Of a stretch of DNA of 64,000 bases, positions 46,741 through 54,437 are shown piece by piece. The notes under the pieces were generated by a model. It was not told where the DNA came from and did not search any database. It was given only the letters and a program-made list of their open reading frames with translations. Within the stretch, counting starts at the first letter, position 1, and every line of letters begins with the position of its first letter. Source of the DNA: Gemmatimonadota bacterium (GTDB taxonomy: Bacteria; Gemmatimonadota; Gemmatimonadetes; Palauibacterales; Palauibacteraceae); assembly GCA_022820995.1 (NCBI GenBank), contig JAJEEM010000023.1:1-64000 (forward strand), in the 5' to 3' direction. The position numbers were made by a program, and so were the translations under genes.

Positions 46741-47313
46741 GTGATTCCCCGGAAGCTGCTCGTTCCCGCCGTCGTCTTCGGCCTGTGGGCGCCGGCCGAA
46801 GCGGCCGCCCAGGGATCTCCTTCGAGCCGGGACCGGTTCGCCCTGTTCGCCGCCTGCCGCCCCGTTCCGGTGGAGGTTTTCGTCACCAACACCGGCGGTC
46901 CCGCCGGCATCACGACACCCGCCGTGGAGGGCATGGCGACGAGCCGGCTGCGAGCCGCCGGGATCGACGCCCCCGCCGGCAGCGCGGGCGGATCCACGCT
47001 CCAGCTGTCCGTTTTCGTCAGCGCGCAGAGACTCTCCCCAAGCGCCGTGATAACCGTCTACGTCATCCGTCTGCGTCTCCTGAAGCTCGTTTACGACCAG
47101 CAGAGCGATCCCCGGTCGAGGGAGGCCGGGAGCCCGGCCGACGTTCCCGGCGCGGCGCCGGAATGGCTGAACTGGGCCCCGACGTGGGAAACGCCGCAAC
47201 AGGGAATCGGCTTCTATCTCGGACGCGATGAGGATCCCGTCACGAGTCTGGTCGGCAGGATGCTGGACGAGTTCGTGCAGGAGTACGTGCGCGTAAACGC
47301 GGAGGCGTGCTAA
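46741..47313 (+). CDS. Exported protein of unknown function
   Basis: A 190-residue protein with a typical Sec signal peptide (MIPRKLLVPAVVFGLWAP, cleavage near AEA-AAQ). The mature part contains FAACRPVPVEVFVTNT, a central hydrophobic beta-like stretch (LQLSVFVSAQRL, VITVYVIRLRLLKLVYD) and a C-terminal Cys as the last residue, perhaps disulfide-bonded with the earlier Cys. No domain is recognised. GTG 46741 fits the signal peptide; TTG 46696 in frame is possible. It is divergent from the SRPBCC operon. Confidence 0.7.
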   Translation: MIPRKLLVPAVVFGLWAPAEAAAQGSPSSRDRFALFAACRPVPVEVFVTNTGGPAGITTPAVEGMATSRLRAAGIDAPAGSAGGSTLQLSVFVSAQRLSPSAVITVYVIRLRLLKLVYDQQSDPRSREAGSPADVPGAAPEWLNWAPTWETPQQGIGFYLGRDEDPVTSLVGRMLDEFVQEYVRVNAEAC

Positions 47314-47425
47314 CGGGCCGCGGCCCGCCGGTCGATTGCCGCCGGGCGTTGCCCGAACCTAGGTTGCTCGATTCCGCGGCACGCCCGACCCGGCTGCGCG
47401 TGCACCCATTCCGAGAGGATCGCCG

Positions 47426-48994
47426 TTGCGCAAGCTCCATGTAGGTATCGTGGACCTGGTCTCGAAGGGACCCACGAAGGCCCTGTACGCCAAGGTGATG
47501 CACGCGAACCTCGCGAGCATCATGCCGCAGGTTCTCGGCGCGTGGTGCGAGGAGGCCGGGCACGATGTGAGCCTCGTCTGCTACACCGGCCTCGAAGACC
47601 TCGTCGACGACCTCCCGCAGGACATCGACCTGCTCTTCGTGAGCGCCTTCTCGCAGGGGGCCCAGCTCTCCTACGCGATCAGCGAGATGTTCCGCAGGCG
47701 CGGCGCCGTCACCTGTATCGGCGGTCCGCACGCCCGCTGCTATCCCCAGGACGCGCAGAAGTACTTCGACTACGTGTTCGGCTTCACGGACAAGGCCGTG
47801 CTGAACGACGTCCTCGACGAGTGCCTCCCCCACCGTCCGCTCGGCCGCCACGTGACCGCCGAGACGCAGCCGGTGTCCCTGCCCGGGGTGCGCGCGCGCT
47901 GGAAGTTCATCGAGCCGACGCTGCAGAAGGCGCCGCTGTTCAAGATCGTCCCGATGCTCGGCAGCCTCGGGTGTCCGTACACGTGCAGCTTCTGCATCGA
48001 TTCGGTCATCCCCTACCAGCCCCTCGACTTCGACGAGATGCGGGACGACCTCCGGTTCCTCGCGAAGAAGATGAAGCGGCCGATCGTCGGCTGGCACGAT
48101 CCGAACTTCGGCGTCCGGTTCGACGACGTACTGGGGGCCATCGAGGAGGCCGTCCCTCCCGGGACGGTCGAGTTCATCGCGGAAAGCAGCCTCTCGCTCC
48201 TCGGGGAGCCGCGGCTCAAGCGACTCGCGAAGGCCGGGTTCCGCGCGATCCTGCCCGGCGTGGAGTCGTGGTACATGCTGGGCAACAAGTCGAAGTCCCG
48301 GAATCGCCACGGGATCGAGAAAGTCCGCCAGGTGTCGGACCATTCGAACCTCATCACCAGCTACATCCCGTATCTCCAGACGAATTTCGTCATGGGTCTC
48401 GACTGCGACGAGGGTCCCGAACCCTTCGAACTCACGAAGAGATTCCTCGATGCCTCGCCCGCCGCCTTCCCCGGCTACTCCCTGCTCACGTCGTTCGGAG
48501 AGGCGGCCCCGCTCAACCTCGAATACCAGCAGGAAGGCCGGGTGCTCGGTTTCCCGTTCCACTTCCTGAACAACAATCACGCGATGAACCTCAAGCCGAA
48601 GAACTACGAGTGGATCGAGTTCTACGACCACGTCATCGACCTCACGAGCTACAGCTTCTCGAAGCGTGCGGTCTGGCGCCGCCTGAGGGCGAACCGCGGC
48701 GGCATCCCCAGGCTCCTGAACGCCGTGCGCGCGCTCTCGTCGGAGGGGAACGGGAGGATCGCGTACTACACGACCGTGCGCGACAAGCTCAGGACGGACC
48801 GGAAGTTCCGCGACTACTTCGAGGGAGAGACGCAGGAGCTGCCGCAGTTCTTCGTCGACCGCATGAAGCACGATCTCGGGCCCCTCTGGGAGTTCCTCCC
48901 GGAAGGCGCGATCGAACACGACCCCTATGCCTACCTCAAGAGCACCGGAGGCAAGCCGCCCGTGCAGGCGCGGGCCGGGGCCGTCGTCCACTAA
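47426..48994 (+). CDS. B12-binding type radical SAM protein (second copy in window)
   Basis: A 522-residue radical SAM protein. The N-terminal region (VPNIL-like Rossmann pattern, DIDLLFVSAFSQGAQLSYA, CIGGPHARCYP) resembles a cobalamin-binding domain. The 4Fe-4S motif is LGCPYTCSFCID (CxxxCxxC, about residues 181-188). The C-terminal 200 residues (from about GYSLLTSFGEAAPLNLEYQ) are an accessory helical domain. A TTG start at 47426 is preceded by GAGAGG. Substrate unknown. It is not closely related in sequence to the radical SAM protein at 19145, so it is not a recent duplicate. It stands alone, with a small conserved gene downstream. Confidence 0.82.
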   Translation: MRKLHVGIVDLVSKGPTKALYAKVMHANLASIMPQVLGAWCEEAGHDVSLVCYTGLEDLVDDLPQDIDLLFVSAFSQGAQLSYAISEMFRRRGAVTCIGGPHARCYPQDAQKYFDYVFGFTDKAVLNDVLDECLPHRPLGRHVTAETQPVSLPGVRARWKFIEPTLQKAPLFKIVPMLGSLGCPYTCSFCIDSVIPYQPLDFDEMRDDLRFLAKKMKRPIVGWHDPNFGVRFDDVLGAIEEAVPPGTVEFIAESSLSLLGEPRLKRLAKAGFRAILPGVESWYMLGNKSKSRNRHGIEKVRQVSDHSNLITSYIPYLQTNFVMGLDCDEGPEPFELTKRFLDASPAAFPGYSLLTSFGEAAPLNLEYQQEGRVLGFPFHFLNNNHAMNLKPKNYEWIEFYDHVIDLTSYSFSKRAVWRRLRANRGGIPRLLNAVRALSSEGNGRIAYYTTVRDKLRTDRKFRDYFEGETQELPQFFVDRMKHDLGPLWEFLPEGAIEHDPYAYLKSTGGKPPVQARAGAVVH

Positions 48995-49060
48995 CCGGGG
49001 GACGGTACGGGGTCCGGGAGCGATCCCGGGCCGAAGCCGCCTCGAAGCCGGCACTTCACG

Positions 49061-49342
49061 ATGTCCCGAGCCTTCGTCAACGAAGATGCGACGCACGAAC
49101 CCGAGCCGCGCTACGTCCTCCCTCCGCGCGAGTCGCCACGCTTCGACGCGGCTGCGGCGCGAGCCCTCCTGGAAGGCGCTCATGTCGGGAACACGCGGAG
49201 CGCGGAGAGGGCGACCGGCTACGGCTGGGGCGAGCCCGCGCTGGCTCCGCACATTGAGGACCTGATCCGAGAGGCGGAGGGACTCGGCGACGAGCGCATG
49301 GCTCGCCTCGGGCGACGCTACCTGACGGCGGCCCGCCGCTGA
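49061..49342 (+). CDS. Small soluble protein of unknown function
   Basis: A 93-residue charged protein without membrane segments or signal. The central motif FDAAAARALLEGAHVGNTRSA is followed by ATGYGWGEPALAPHIEDLI and a helical end. No family is recognised. It lies 66 nt after the radical SAM gene in the same direction and 55 nt before the acyltransferase, so it may be co-transcribed with both. Confidence 0.65.
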   Translation: MSRAFVNEDATHEPEPRYVLPPRESPRFDAAAARALLEGAHVGNTRSAERATGYGWGEPALAPHIEDLIREAEGLGDERMARLGRRYLTAARR

Positions 49343-49397
49343 CGGGAGGCGAAGAGACCGCCGTACTCGACCCACGACGGGGGATGGAGGCGGAAAC

Positions 49398-50780
49398 CTG
49401 GATCGGATACCGAGGCTGATCGCCGGCATCACCGGCACCGCGGCCGCGCTCTTCTACCGCGTGGACCGGCACGGGCCTCCGCTCCCGGACGGTCCGTTGA
49501 TCGTGGCGGCGAACCATCCCAACAGCCTTGTCGACGCCATGCTGGTCTTCCGCTGCAGCGACCGGATCACGCGGCCGCTGGGTCGCGCACCGCTCTTCGA
49601 CCGGTTGCTTCTGGGTTCGGTGCTGCGGGCGCTGGGGGGCATACCGGTCCACCGGAGGGAAGACGACCCCGACGCTATGCACCGCAACGAGGAGATGTTC
49701 CGGTCTGCGGTCGACGTGCTCCACGGGGGCGGCGCCATCCAGATCTATCCCGAGGGCAAGAGCCACTCCGAGACGCGCCTGGCGGAGTTCCGCACCGGCA
49801 CCGCGCGAATCGCGCTGCAGGCGGAGGAGGGCGCCGACTGGGGGCTCGGGCTGTCGATCGTTCCGGTCGGGATCACCTATGCCGCCAAGGAGTTGGCCCG
49901 AACCGAGGTCGCCGTGCGCTTCGGCAAGGCGTTCGGGTGCGCGGACCTGAAGGAGGCCTACCGGGAGGATCCCGTCGCGGCCGGACACAGGCTCACCGAG
50001 CGGATCGTGCGGGGGGTCCGCCGCGAGACGCTGAACTTCGGCCGCCCGCGCGACCGGATTCTCGTGGAGGTGGCGGAGCAACTCTACGTGCGCGAATTGC
50101 GGTGGGTCCCGTGGCGGGCCCGGGAACCGCTGGGTACGCGCTTCCCCCGCCTGCAGCGCTTTGCGCGGGGACTGGAGTGGATCCGTGCGGCGCACCCGGA
50201 GGAACACCGCCGGCTCGTGGAAAAGGTGGCGCGGTACGCCCGGCTGAGCGACGAACTCCGCGCCGGGGAGGGGGACGTGCCTCCCCGCTACAGCTTCCTC
50301 CCGGTCGCCAAATACGTCCTGGTGCGCGGGACGATCCTGGCGCTGGGGCTCCCTTTCGCGGTGGTCGGATCCCTGCTTTGGGCACCGATCGTCCGGCTGC
50401 CCGGCTTCGTCGTCAGGCTCGTGAAACCCGAACTCGAGGTCACGGCGACGGTCAAGCTGGGGACGCTCCTGGCCGGGACGTTCGCGGCCTGGATCCTGGG
50501 GCCCCTGCTGGGCTATCTCGTGGGGGGATGGACGGTCGCCGCGGTGGCGGCCGTGCTGCCCCCTGCGTGCGGCTTCGTGGCCATGCTGTGGATGGAACTC
50601 GCCCGCGAGGTCCGCGAAGACACCGCCGTCTTCCTGCGGCTCCAGGGCCGCCCCGACCGCCGCGAGCAGTTCGCCAGGCTGCGCTCGGAACTCACCGAGA
50701 CTCTCCGGCGGCTGGAAAAGCGCTGGATGGAGGAACGCCAGATGAGCGCCCCGCAGTACCGGGACGAACCCGATACCTGA
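49398..50780 (+). CDS. PlsC-type acyltransferase with C-terminal membrane helices, probable CTG start
   Basis: An acyl-CoA/ACP-dependent acyltransferase of the 1-acylglycerol-3-phosphate acyltransferase family. The catalytic NHxxxxD motif is NHPNSLVD (His near residue 40), and the acceptor motif is YPEGKSHSE. Residues about 330-420 hold two to four hydrophobic helices. The first conventional start, GTG 49461, would cut off the N-terminal hydrophobic helix LIAGITGTAAALFYRV that normally precedes the motif. CTG 49398, 7 nt after GGAGG (49386-49390), restores it and gives 460 residues. Substrate unknown, probably a phospholipid or glycolipid precursor. Confidence 0.85.
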   Translation: MDRIPRLIAGITGTAAALFYRVDRHGPPLPDGPLIVAANHPNSLVDAMLVFRCSDRITRPLGRAPLFDRLLLGSVLRALGGIPVHRREDDPDAMHRNEEMFRSAVDVLHGGGAIQIYPEGKSHSETRLAEFRTGTARIALQAEEGADWGLGLSIVPVGITYAAKELARTEVAVRFGKAFGCADLKEAYREDPVAAGHRLTERIVRGVRRETLNFGRPRDRILVEVAEQLYVRELRWVPWRAREPLGTRFPRLQRFARGLEWIRAAHPEEHRRLVEKVARYARLSDELRAGEGDVPPRYSFLPVAKYVLVRGTILALGLPFAVVGSLLWAPIVRLPGFVVRLVKPELEVTATVKLGTLLAGTFAAWILGPLLGYLVGGWTVAAVAAVLPPACGFVAMLWMELAREVREDTAVFLRLQGRPDRREQFARLRSELTETLRRLEKRWMEERQMSAPQYRDEPDT

Positions 50781-50916
50781 CCGTGGCGGACGCCAGCTTA
50801 CCTCGGCAGATGTTGTTGGCAGACGTTGTTGCTGATGCCAACAGCAGCCGCTATGCTGGAAGCTGCTAAATGGACCCCATCGTTCCCGCGGGCACGATGG
50901 GAAAAATGGGAAAAAA
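50781..50916 (+). other. Structured intergenic region, possible small RNA
   Basis: Several stem-loops are visible: TGTTGGCA (50814-50821) pairs with TGCCAACA (50836-50843), and CCCATCGT (50876-50883) pairs with ACGATGGG (50894-50901) around an inner CCCGCGGG. A weak promoter (TTGCTG 50829, 17 nt, TATGCT 50852) precedes the second hairpin and the terminator. This could encode a short RNA of about 80 nt or be a long terminator region. No protein is supported. Confidence 0.35.
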
Positions 50917-50947
50917 GGGTCGGTCCTCGTGGGCCGGCCCTTTTTTT
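50917..50947 (+). terminator. Strong intrinsic terminator, bidirectional
   Basis: A 10-bp GC-rich stem (GGGTCGGTCC with GGGCCGGCCC, two G-U pairs) with loop TCGT is followed by seven T residues (50941-50947). Six A residues precede it (50911-50916), so the same hairpin can end transcription of the minus-strand gene at 50962 as well as the plus-strand acyltransferase operon. Confidence 0.9.
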
Positions 50948-50961
50948 GCGAGAGAATCGGC

Positions 50962-51585
50962 TTAGCGCACGCGGTATCTGAGGATCGTGAGATAGTCGGC
51001 GGGATTCCCCTGGCCGGCCATCGTCGGGCCCACGACGTACTCCTCCTCGTGTCCGCCGAACGTCTCGTAGCCTTCGGCCGCGACGAACGCCTTGAGCCGC
51101 TCGATCGTGGGTTGTTCCTGATCGTAGCGTCCGATGTGGAGGATCTCCGCGATGGTTCCGTATTCCCAGGTGGTGATTGAAGCGGTCACGCCGTCCGGCG
51201 GCGTATGCTCCGGCAGCGACTCCACGGTTTCGGGGATGGGGAGCGCGTAGCGGCCAACACAGTCGCTGCGAGGGATCTCATCCAGCCCTTCTTGCCAGCG
51301 GGCGCGTGCAACGGGGGGCGCAAAGCCCGTCGCCGCTCCACTGGAGAAGTAGAGCTGGAAGAGGAGGCCGAACGCAGCGCTACCGACCTCGTTGGGATCA
51401 CCCACGGCGCGCACTTCCAGCACCCGCTCGTCCGCCCGCTCCACGATCCGCGGCTCAGCCAGCTGCTCGTAGACGGTCGAGACCGTTTCCTGCGCGGCAA
51501 GTTGAACGGTGCCCAAGGCTGCCCCGAGGGACCACGCCAGAAGTCCTCCTTTCCAGTGCCGAACTCTCGCATGGATACGAGTCAT
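50962..51585 (-). CDS. Exported GyrI-like small-molecule-binding domain protein
   Basis: A 207-residue protein with an N-terminal signal (GGLLAWSLGAALGTVQLAAQ) followed by about 90 residues without a known domain, then a GyrI-like/AraC effector-binding region (ASITTWEYGTIAEILHIGRY, then PTIERLKAFVAAEGYETFGG and the C-terminal YLTILRYRVR). Such domains bind small hydrophobic ligands. An exported version is unusual. The ATG overlaps the stop of the Phd-type antitoxin gene (ATGA), so the two are co-translated; no toxin lies in this operon. Transcription ends at the terminator just downstream. Confidence 0.78.
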   Translation of the reverse strand: MTRIHARVRHWKGGLLAWSLGAALGTVQLAAQETVSTVYEQLAEPRIVERADERVLEVRAVGDPNEVGSAAFGLLFQLYFSSGAATGFAPPVARARWQEGLDEIPRSDCVGRYALPIPETVESLPEHTPPDGVTASITTWEYGTIAEILHIGRYDQEQPTIERLKAFVAAEGYETFGGHEEEYVVGPTMAGQGNPADYLTILRYRVR

Positions 51586-51872
51586 CTGCTTCGGTCCTCA
51601 TCGAGTTCTTCAAGCAACTCCGAAAGCGTGGCCACCGGCGGGCCGCCGCGGGGGGGCTCCGAGCCGGGAGAGGCTGCCGGCGTCAACCAGCCCCTCCGCA
51701 CTACATCGGCGAGCACGGCGTCGGCGGGGATGCGGCTTCCGGTTCGCTGCGGCGGCCCGATCTCGGCTACGACACGTCCGCGATCCGTGACGAGGATGGT
51801 CTCGCCAGCCGTCGCGCGACGCACATGCTCCATGAGCTTGCTCCTCAAGGCCGTGATGTCGACGGGTCTCAT
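51582..51872 (-). CDS. Phd/YefM-type antitoxin without an adjacent toxin
   Basis: A 96-residue protein whose N-terminus has the prevent-host-death pattern (DITALRSKLMEHVRRATAGE, ILVTDRGRVVAEI), the DNA-binding half of Phd/YefM antitoxins. The C-terminal half (PRGGPPVATLSELLEELDED) would be the toxin-binding tail. Normally a PIN or Doc toxin follows; here the next gene is the exported GyrI-like protein, so this antitoxin is an orphan or has acquired another role. Confidence 0.82.
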   Translation of the reverse strand: MRPVDITALRSKLMEHVRRATAGETILVTDRGRVVAEIGPPQRTGSRIPADAVLADVVRRGWLTPAASPGSEPPRGGPPVATLSELLEELDEDRSR

Positions 51873-51982
51873 GCCCTTTATGGGTGGCTACCAGTCGCCG
51901 ATTCCGTCAAGCGACGGGCCGTGGGGTGGGCCCTCTCGCTTGCCGATGACAGCAAACATGCTTACAGGGTAGCTGCTCCGGT

Positions 51983-52014
51983 TTGACTTTTCGTTAGCGA
52001 GATGGTACATTGTA
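51983..52014 (+). promoter_or_regulatory. Sigma-70-like promoter with a palindrome over the -10
   Basis: TTGACT (51983-51988) and TACATT (52006-52011) are separated by 17 nt, matching five and four positions of the consensus. The 9-nt palindrome TACA-T-TGTA (52006-52014) lies over the -10 box and could be an operator. A 66-nt AT-rich leader follows, with a strong Shine-Dalgarno (AAAGGAGAAG) before the ATG at 52081. Confidence 0.6.
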
Positions 52015-52080
52015 TGCTCGATGGGGGCCGCGGGCCGTAAAAATTAAACAAGTTCAAGGTTTTGGCAAAAGGAGAAGCAA

Positions 52081-52662
52081 ATGAAGGATGGGGTTACGAA
52101 GGCAATCGAGTTGCTGGAAGAAACGGAAGATTCTCTCAAAACGTTGATGCAGAGGAGTTTGCTGGACGAGCGTTATGTGGAGGTCGCGACCATTGCGAGG
52201 ATTGCGGAAGGGGTCACGGCGCTCATCGCGAAACATCAGGACGAGTCGCAGGAGGTCGGTTCCATGGGAACGGATTTTGTTCCTATCTTGGAATCAACGG
52301 AGTATCCGCGATTTGTTAGAAATGGAGAAATCTTGATCAAGGAGGGATGGTCTAAGATCAATCGTAACGTGTACAGACACCAATCGACGCTTGGAATCAC
52401 GCGGATGGTTGTGGACGCCCTTTTGGCTGGGCGCCCTAACCCGAGGAGAAGCTTCAAGATGGATGATGTCGTTCACTTGGTGCGAGATCGCGACCCGACG
52501 ATCAAGAGGTATCAGCTGGCCGTTTCGTTTGGATGGCTGAGGACTGCCGGACTTATCGCCGGGACCGGACGGTCGGGGTATCGGGTCGATCCGGACAAGC
52601 TTTCGGTGGCCGGTCTCGGAGAACTGTGGGAATTGCTCCCCGAATCTATGGAGCAGTCGTGA
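52081..52662 (+). CDS. Protein of unknown family in an AT-richer segment, possible VapC partner
   Basis: A 193-residue soluble protein. The N-terminal 60 residues are helical and acidic (KAIELLEETEDSLKTLMQRS). A middle segment (GWSKINRNVYRHQSTLGIT) and a C-terminal region resembling a winged helix (MDDVVHLVRDRD, YQLAVSFGWLRTAGLIAG, SGYRVDP) follow. No known family is recognised. Its codons use noticeably more A/T in third positions than the neighbours, suggesting transfer. It has its own promoter with a palindrome on the -10, and its stop overlaps a GTG in frame with the VapC gene (GTGA, 52659-52662). It may be a noncanonical antitoxin or regulator. Confidence 0.7.
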   Translation: MKDGVTKAIELLEETEDSLKTLMQRSLLDERYVEVATIARIAEGVTALIAKHQDESQEVGSMGTDFVPILESTEYPRFVRNGEILIKEGWSKINRNVYRHQSTLGITRMVVDALLAGRPNPRRSFKMDDVVHLVRDRDPTIKRYQLAVSFGWLRTAGLIAGTGRSGYRVDPDKLSVAGLGELWELLPESMEQS

Positions 52663-52721
52663 GCCGCGTCGCCGGACAAGCGTCGACGTCTACGGTCCAT
52701 GGGGACGAGGCCCCCGCGCGC

Positions 52722-53147
52722 ATGAGGGGGTGGCTACTCGATACGAACGTCGTATCGGAACTTCGCAGGGATCGACCGAATCCCAAGGTGAGGTCGTGGT
52801 CCGAGGCAAGATCCGCGGACAGCCTTTTCCTCAGCGACGTGACGGTCGCGGAGATCCGATACGGGATCGAAAGTCGAGCGCCGGGCGAGTTCCGGGAGGA
52901 GTTGAATCTTTGGCTGGAGCGCACGCTACGGCCCTGGTTTGCGGGGCGCATCCTGTCCGCTGACGAAGATGTGTGGTTGACTTGGCGACGGATGGTCGAC
53001 CGCGGCAGAGAAAACGGAATCACGTTCAGCCAGCCGGACCTCGTCATCGCGGCGACGGCAGAGGTTCACGGACTGGTGGTCTGCACGCGCAATGAACGTG
53101 ACTTCGTGCGAACTGGAGTGCCGGTGTTCAATCCTTGGTCGCAATGA
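52722..53147 (+). CDS. PIN-domain ribonuclease toxin (VapC family)
   Basis: A 141-residue PIN-domain protein. The acidic metal-binding residues are in LLDTNVVSEL (Asp7), VTVAEIRYGIE (Glu) and SQPDLVIAATAEV (Asp), with the terminal TRNERDF. VapC toxins cut tRNA or rRNA and are held inactive by an antitoxin. ATG 52722 gives the usual start directly before LLDTN. GTG 52659 in frame overlaps the preceding gene's stop and would add 21 residues; this cannot be settled from sequence. A Phd-type antitoxin gene lies just downstream on the opposite strand, not upstream as is usual. Confidence 0.9.
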   Translation: MRGWLLDTNVVSELRRDRPNPKVRSWSEARSADSLFLSDVTVAEIRYGIESRAPGEFREELNLWLERTLRPWFAGRILSADEDVWLTWRRMVDRGRENGITFSQPDLVIAATAEVHGLVVCTRNERDFVRTGVPVFNPWSQ

Positions 53148-53201
53148 GACAGCCGTTCGGCGGGCGGGGCCGTCACACCCGCCCGCCGACGGCTTGCTTC
53201 C

Positions 53202-53498
53202 TCAGAGTACGACGTCGCGCACCGGACTCCGTACTCCCTCTTGCTCGAAATCGAGCCGGTTCAGCGGCGACTGGGAGAGGAGTTCGTGGAGCGTAGCCGG
53301 CTTGGCCCGTGCCTGAAGCTCGTCAAAGTCGGCCGCACCGACGACGACAACGGCGTCCCGACCTCGCACGGTGACACGTTGGGGTCGGCCTGACGCCGCC
53401 AAGCGCACGACTTCGCTAAACTTCGCCTTGGCTTCGGCGAGTTTCCAAGCCAGCCGTGGAGGTTTCTGCGGGTACGATGCGGGGTTGCCTTGCGTCAG
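53202..53498 (-). CDS. Phd/YefM-type antitoxin, probable CTG start
   Basis: A 98-residue protein. The N-terminal Phd fold is clear (LAWKLAEAKAKFSEVVRLAA, RPQRVTVRGRDAVVVVGAADFDELQA), followed by a C-terminal tail (LLSQSPLNRLDFEQEG). I place the start at CTG 53498-53496, exactly 7 nt after GGAGG (complement of CCTCC, 53506-53510). In-frame TTG codons further upstream (53528 and beyond) lack any ribosome site. It converges on vapC with a 54-nt gap. It may be VapC's antitoxin although on the opposite strand. Confidence 0.8.
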   Translation of the reverse strand: MTQGNPASYPQKPPRLAWKLAEAKAKFSEVVRLAASGRPQRVTVRGRDAVVVVGAADFDELQARAKPATLHELLSQSPLNRLDFEQEGVRSPVRDVVL

Positions 53499-53801
53499 CG
53501 TGGTGCCTCCGGGTTTCGGTGTGACCAATCTAGTCAAATGATACGCGAGAGAGCCGACGACCGCCACCCCACGACGGTTGACACCACGGGGGGGTGATAC
53601 TGCTCCGCGCTCCCGGGTTCTCGACATCCGCGTACGACCGAATCGGACCAGACGGCCTCCATCGCGACCCGCAGACAACTGTGGCAAGGGTGTGGAGAGC
53701 ATGACGGCGAGTGCGGCGATCTGAGCATTTGCCCCTCGCAAGTGGATGCCAGAGCTTGGCGCTCCTTTGCGACGCTGCCGAGACGCCTAACGCATTAGGA
53801 G
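53499..53801. other. Gap without a supported gene
   Basis: About 300 nt between the antitoxin and the M50-like gene. Frames on both strands are short or of poor composition. The only structure I see is CCTAA-CGCA-TTAGG (53786-53799), just after the M50-like stop. This may be the edge of the accessory segment. Confidence 0.4.
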
Positions 53802-54317
53802 TCACGGCTCCCGGCCTCGGCCGTGATTCTCAAGGCGGATGGTCCACCAGGCGGCGGCGATCGCGGCGGCGCTGGCGATGAGATGCAGGGCGAGGCCGAT
53901 CTCCTCGGCGGATCCCAGGGCGCCGGCGCGGTCGAGGAGCAGGCGCCAGTCGTGGGGATGGTCGCCGATCAGGGGGAGGGCGAGGCGGTTCGCGTCGGCC
54001 ATGTACTCCGCCGTGTACATGAGACTCTCGGCCGACCACAGCGCGCTCACGGCCGCCGGCACGGACTCTCCGCGCCGCCACAGCCGGAACGTGATGAAGA
54101 GAGGCACCGCGAGTTGAAGCGCCGGCCCGGCCAGGACGCCGACCGTCTCCCCGAAGAGGGAGAAGACGACGTGGCCCGCCTCGTGGATGAGGAGGTTGAT
54201 CCCGTCCACCCAGTGGTAGTGGTAGAAGAACACGAGCCACGCCGCGTACACGCACATGACGACGAGCCCCACCCGCCGGGGCCCGACCGTCTTCCACAGC
54301 CACGAGAGAATCTTCAC
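53802..54317 (-). CDS. Small HEAGH-motif membrane protein (M50-like)
   Basis: A 171-residue membrane protein. Helix 1 (VGLVVMCVYAAWLVFFYHY) is followed by LLIHEAGHVVFSLFG, in which HExxH is the zinc-protease signature embedded in a second helix. Three more hydrophobic segments follow, ending with IGLALHLIASAAAIAAAW. Site-2-type metalloproteases have this HExxH in the membrane, but this protein is short and lacks the second LDG-type zinc ligand motif, so protease activity is uncertain. The stop lies near the base of a small hairpin. It is followed upstream by the palindromic element at 54438. Confidence 0.72.
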   Translation of the reverse strand: MKILSWLWKTVGPRRVGLVVMCVYAAWLVFFYHYHWVDGINLLIHEAGHVVFSLFGETVGVLAGPALQLAVPLFITFRLWRRGESVPAAVSALWSAESLMYTAEYMADANRLALPLIGDHPHDWRLLLDRAGALGSAEEIGLALHLIASAAAIAAAWWTIRLENHGRGREP

Positions 54318-54437
54318 GCGTGCGCGCCCCGATCTCGGTTACCGGCGCGGGTCCACCCGCGTGGGCGCACACAGGTGCCGAGGCGGAGCCCGGCGCCGGC
54401 GCGCGGCCGGGCTCCGCGGGCGGGCCGCCGCACCTGG

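Noticed and set aside
50870-50965. 31-codon frame MDPIVPAGTMGKMGKK... resembling a small basic ribosomal protein
   Set aside because: It runs through the hairpins and the terminator stem, and its sequence follows the hairpin repeats; no ribosome site.
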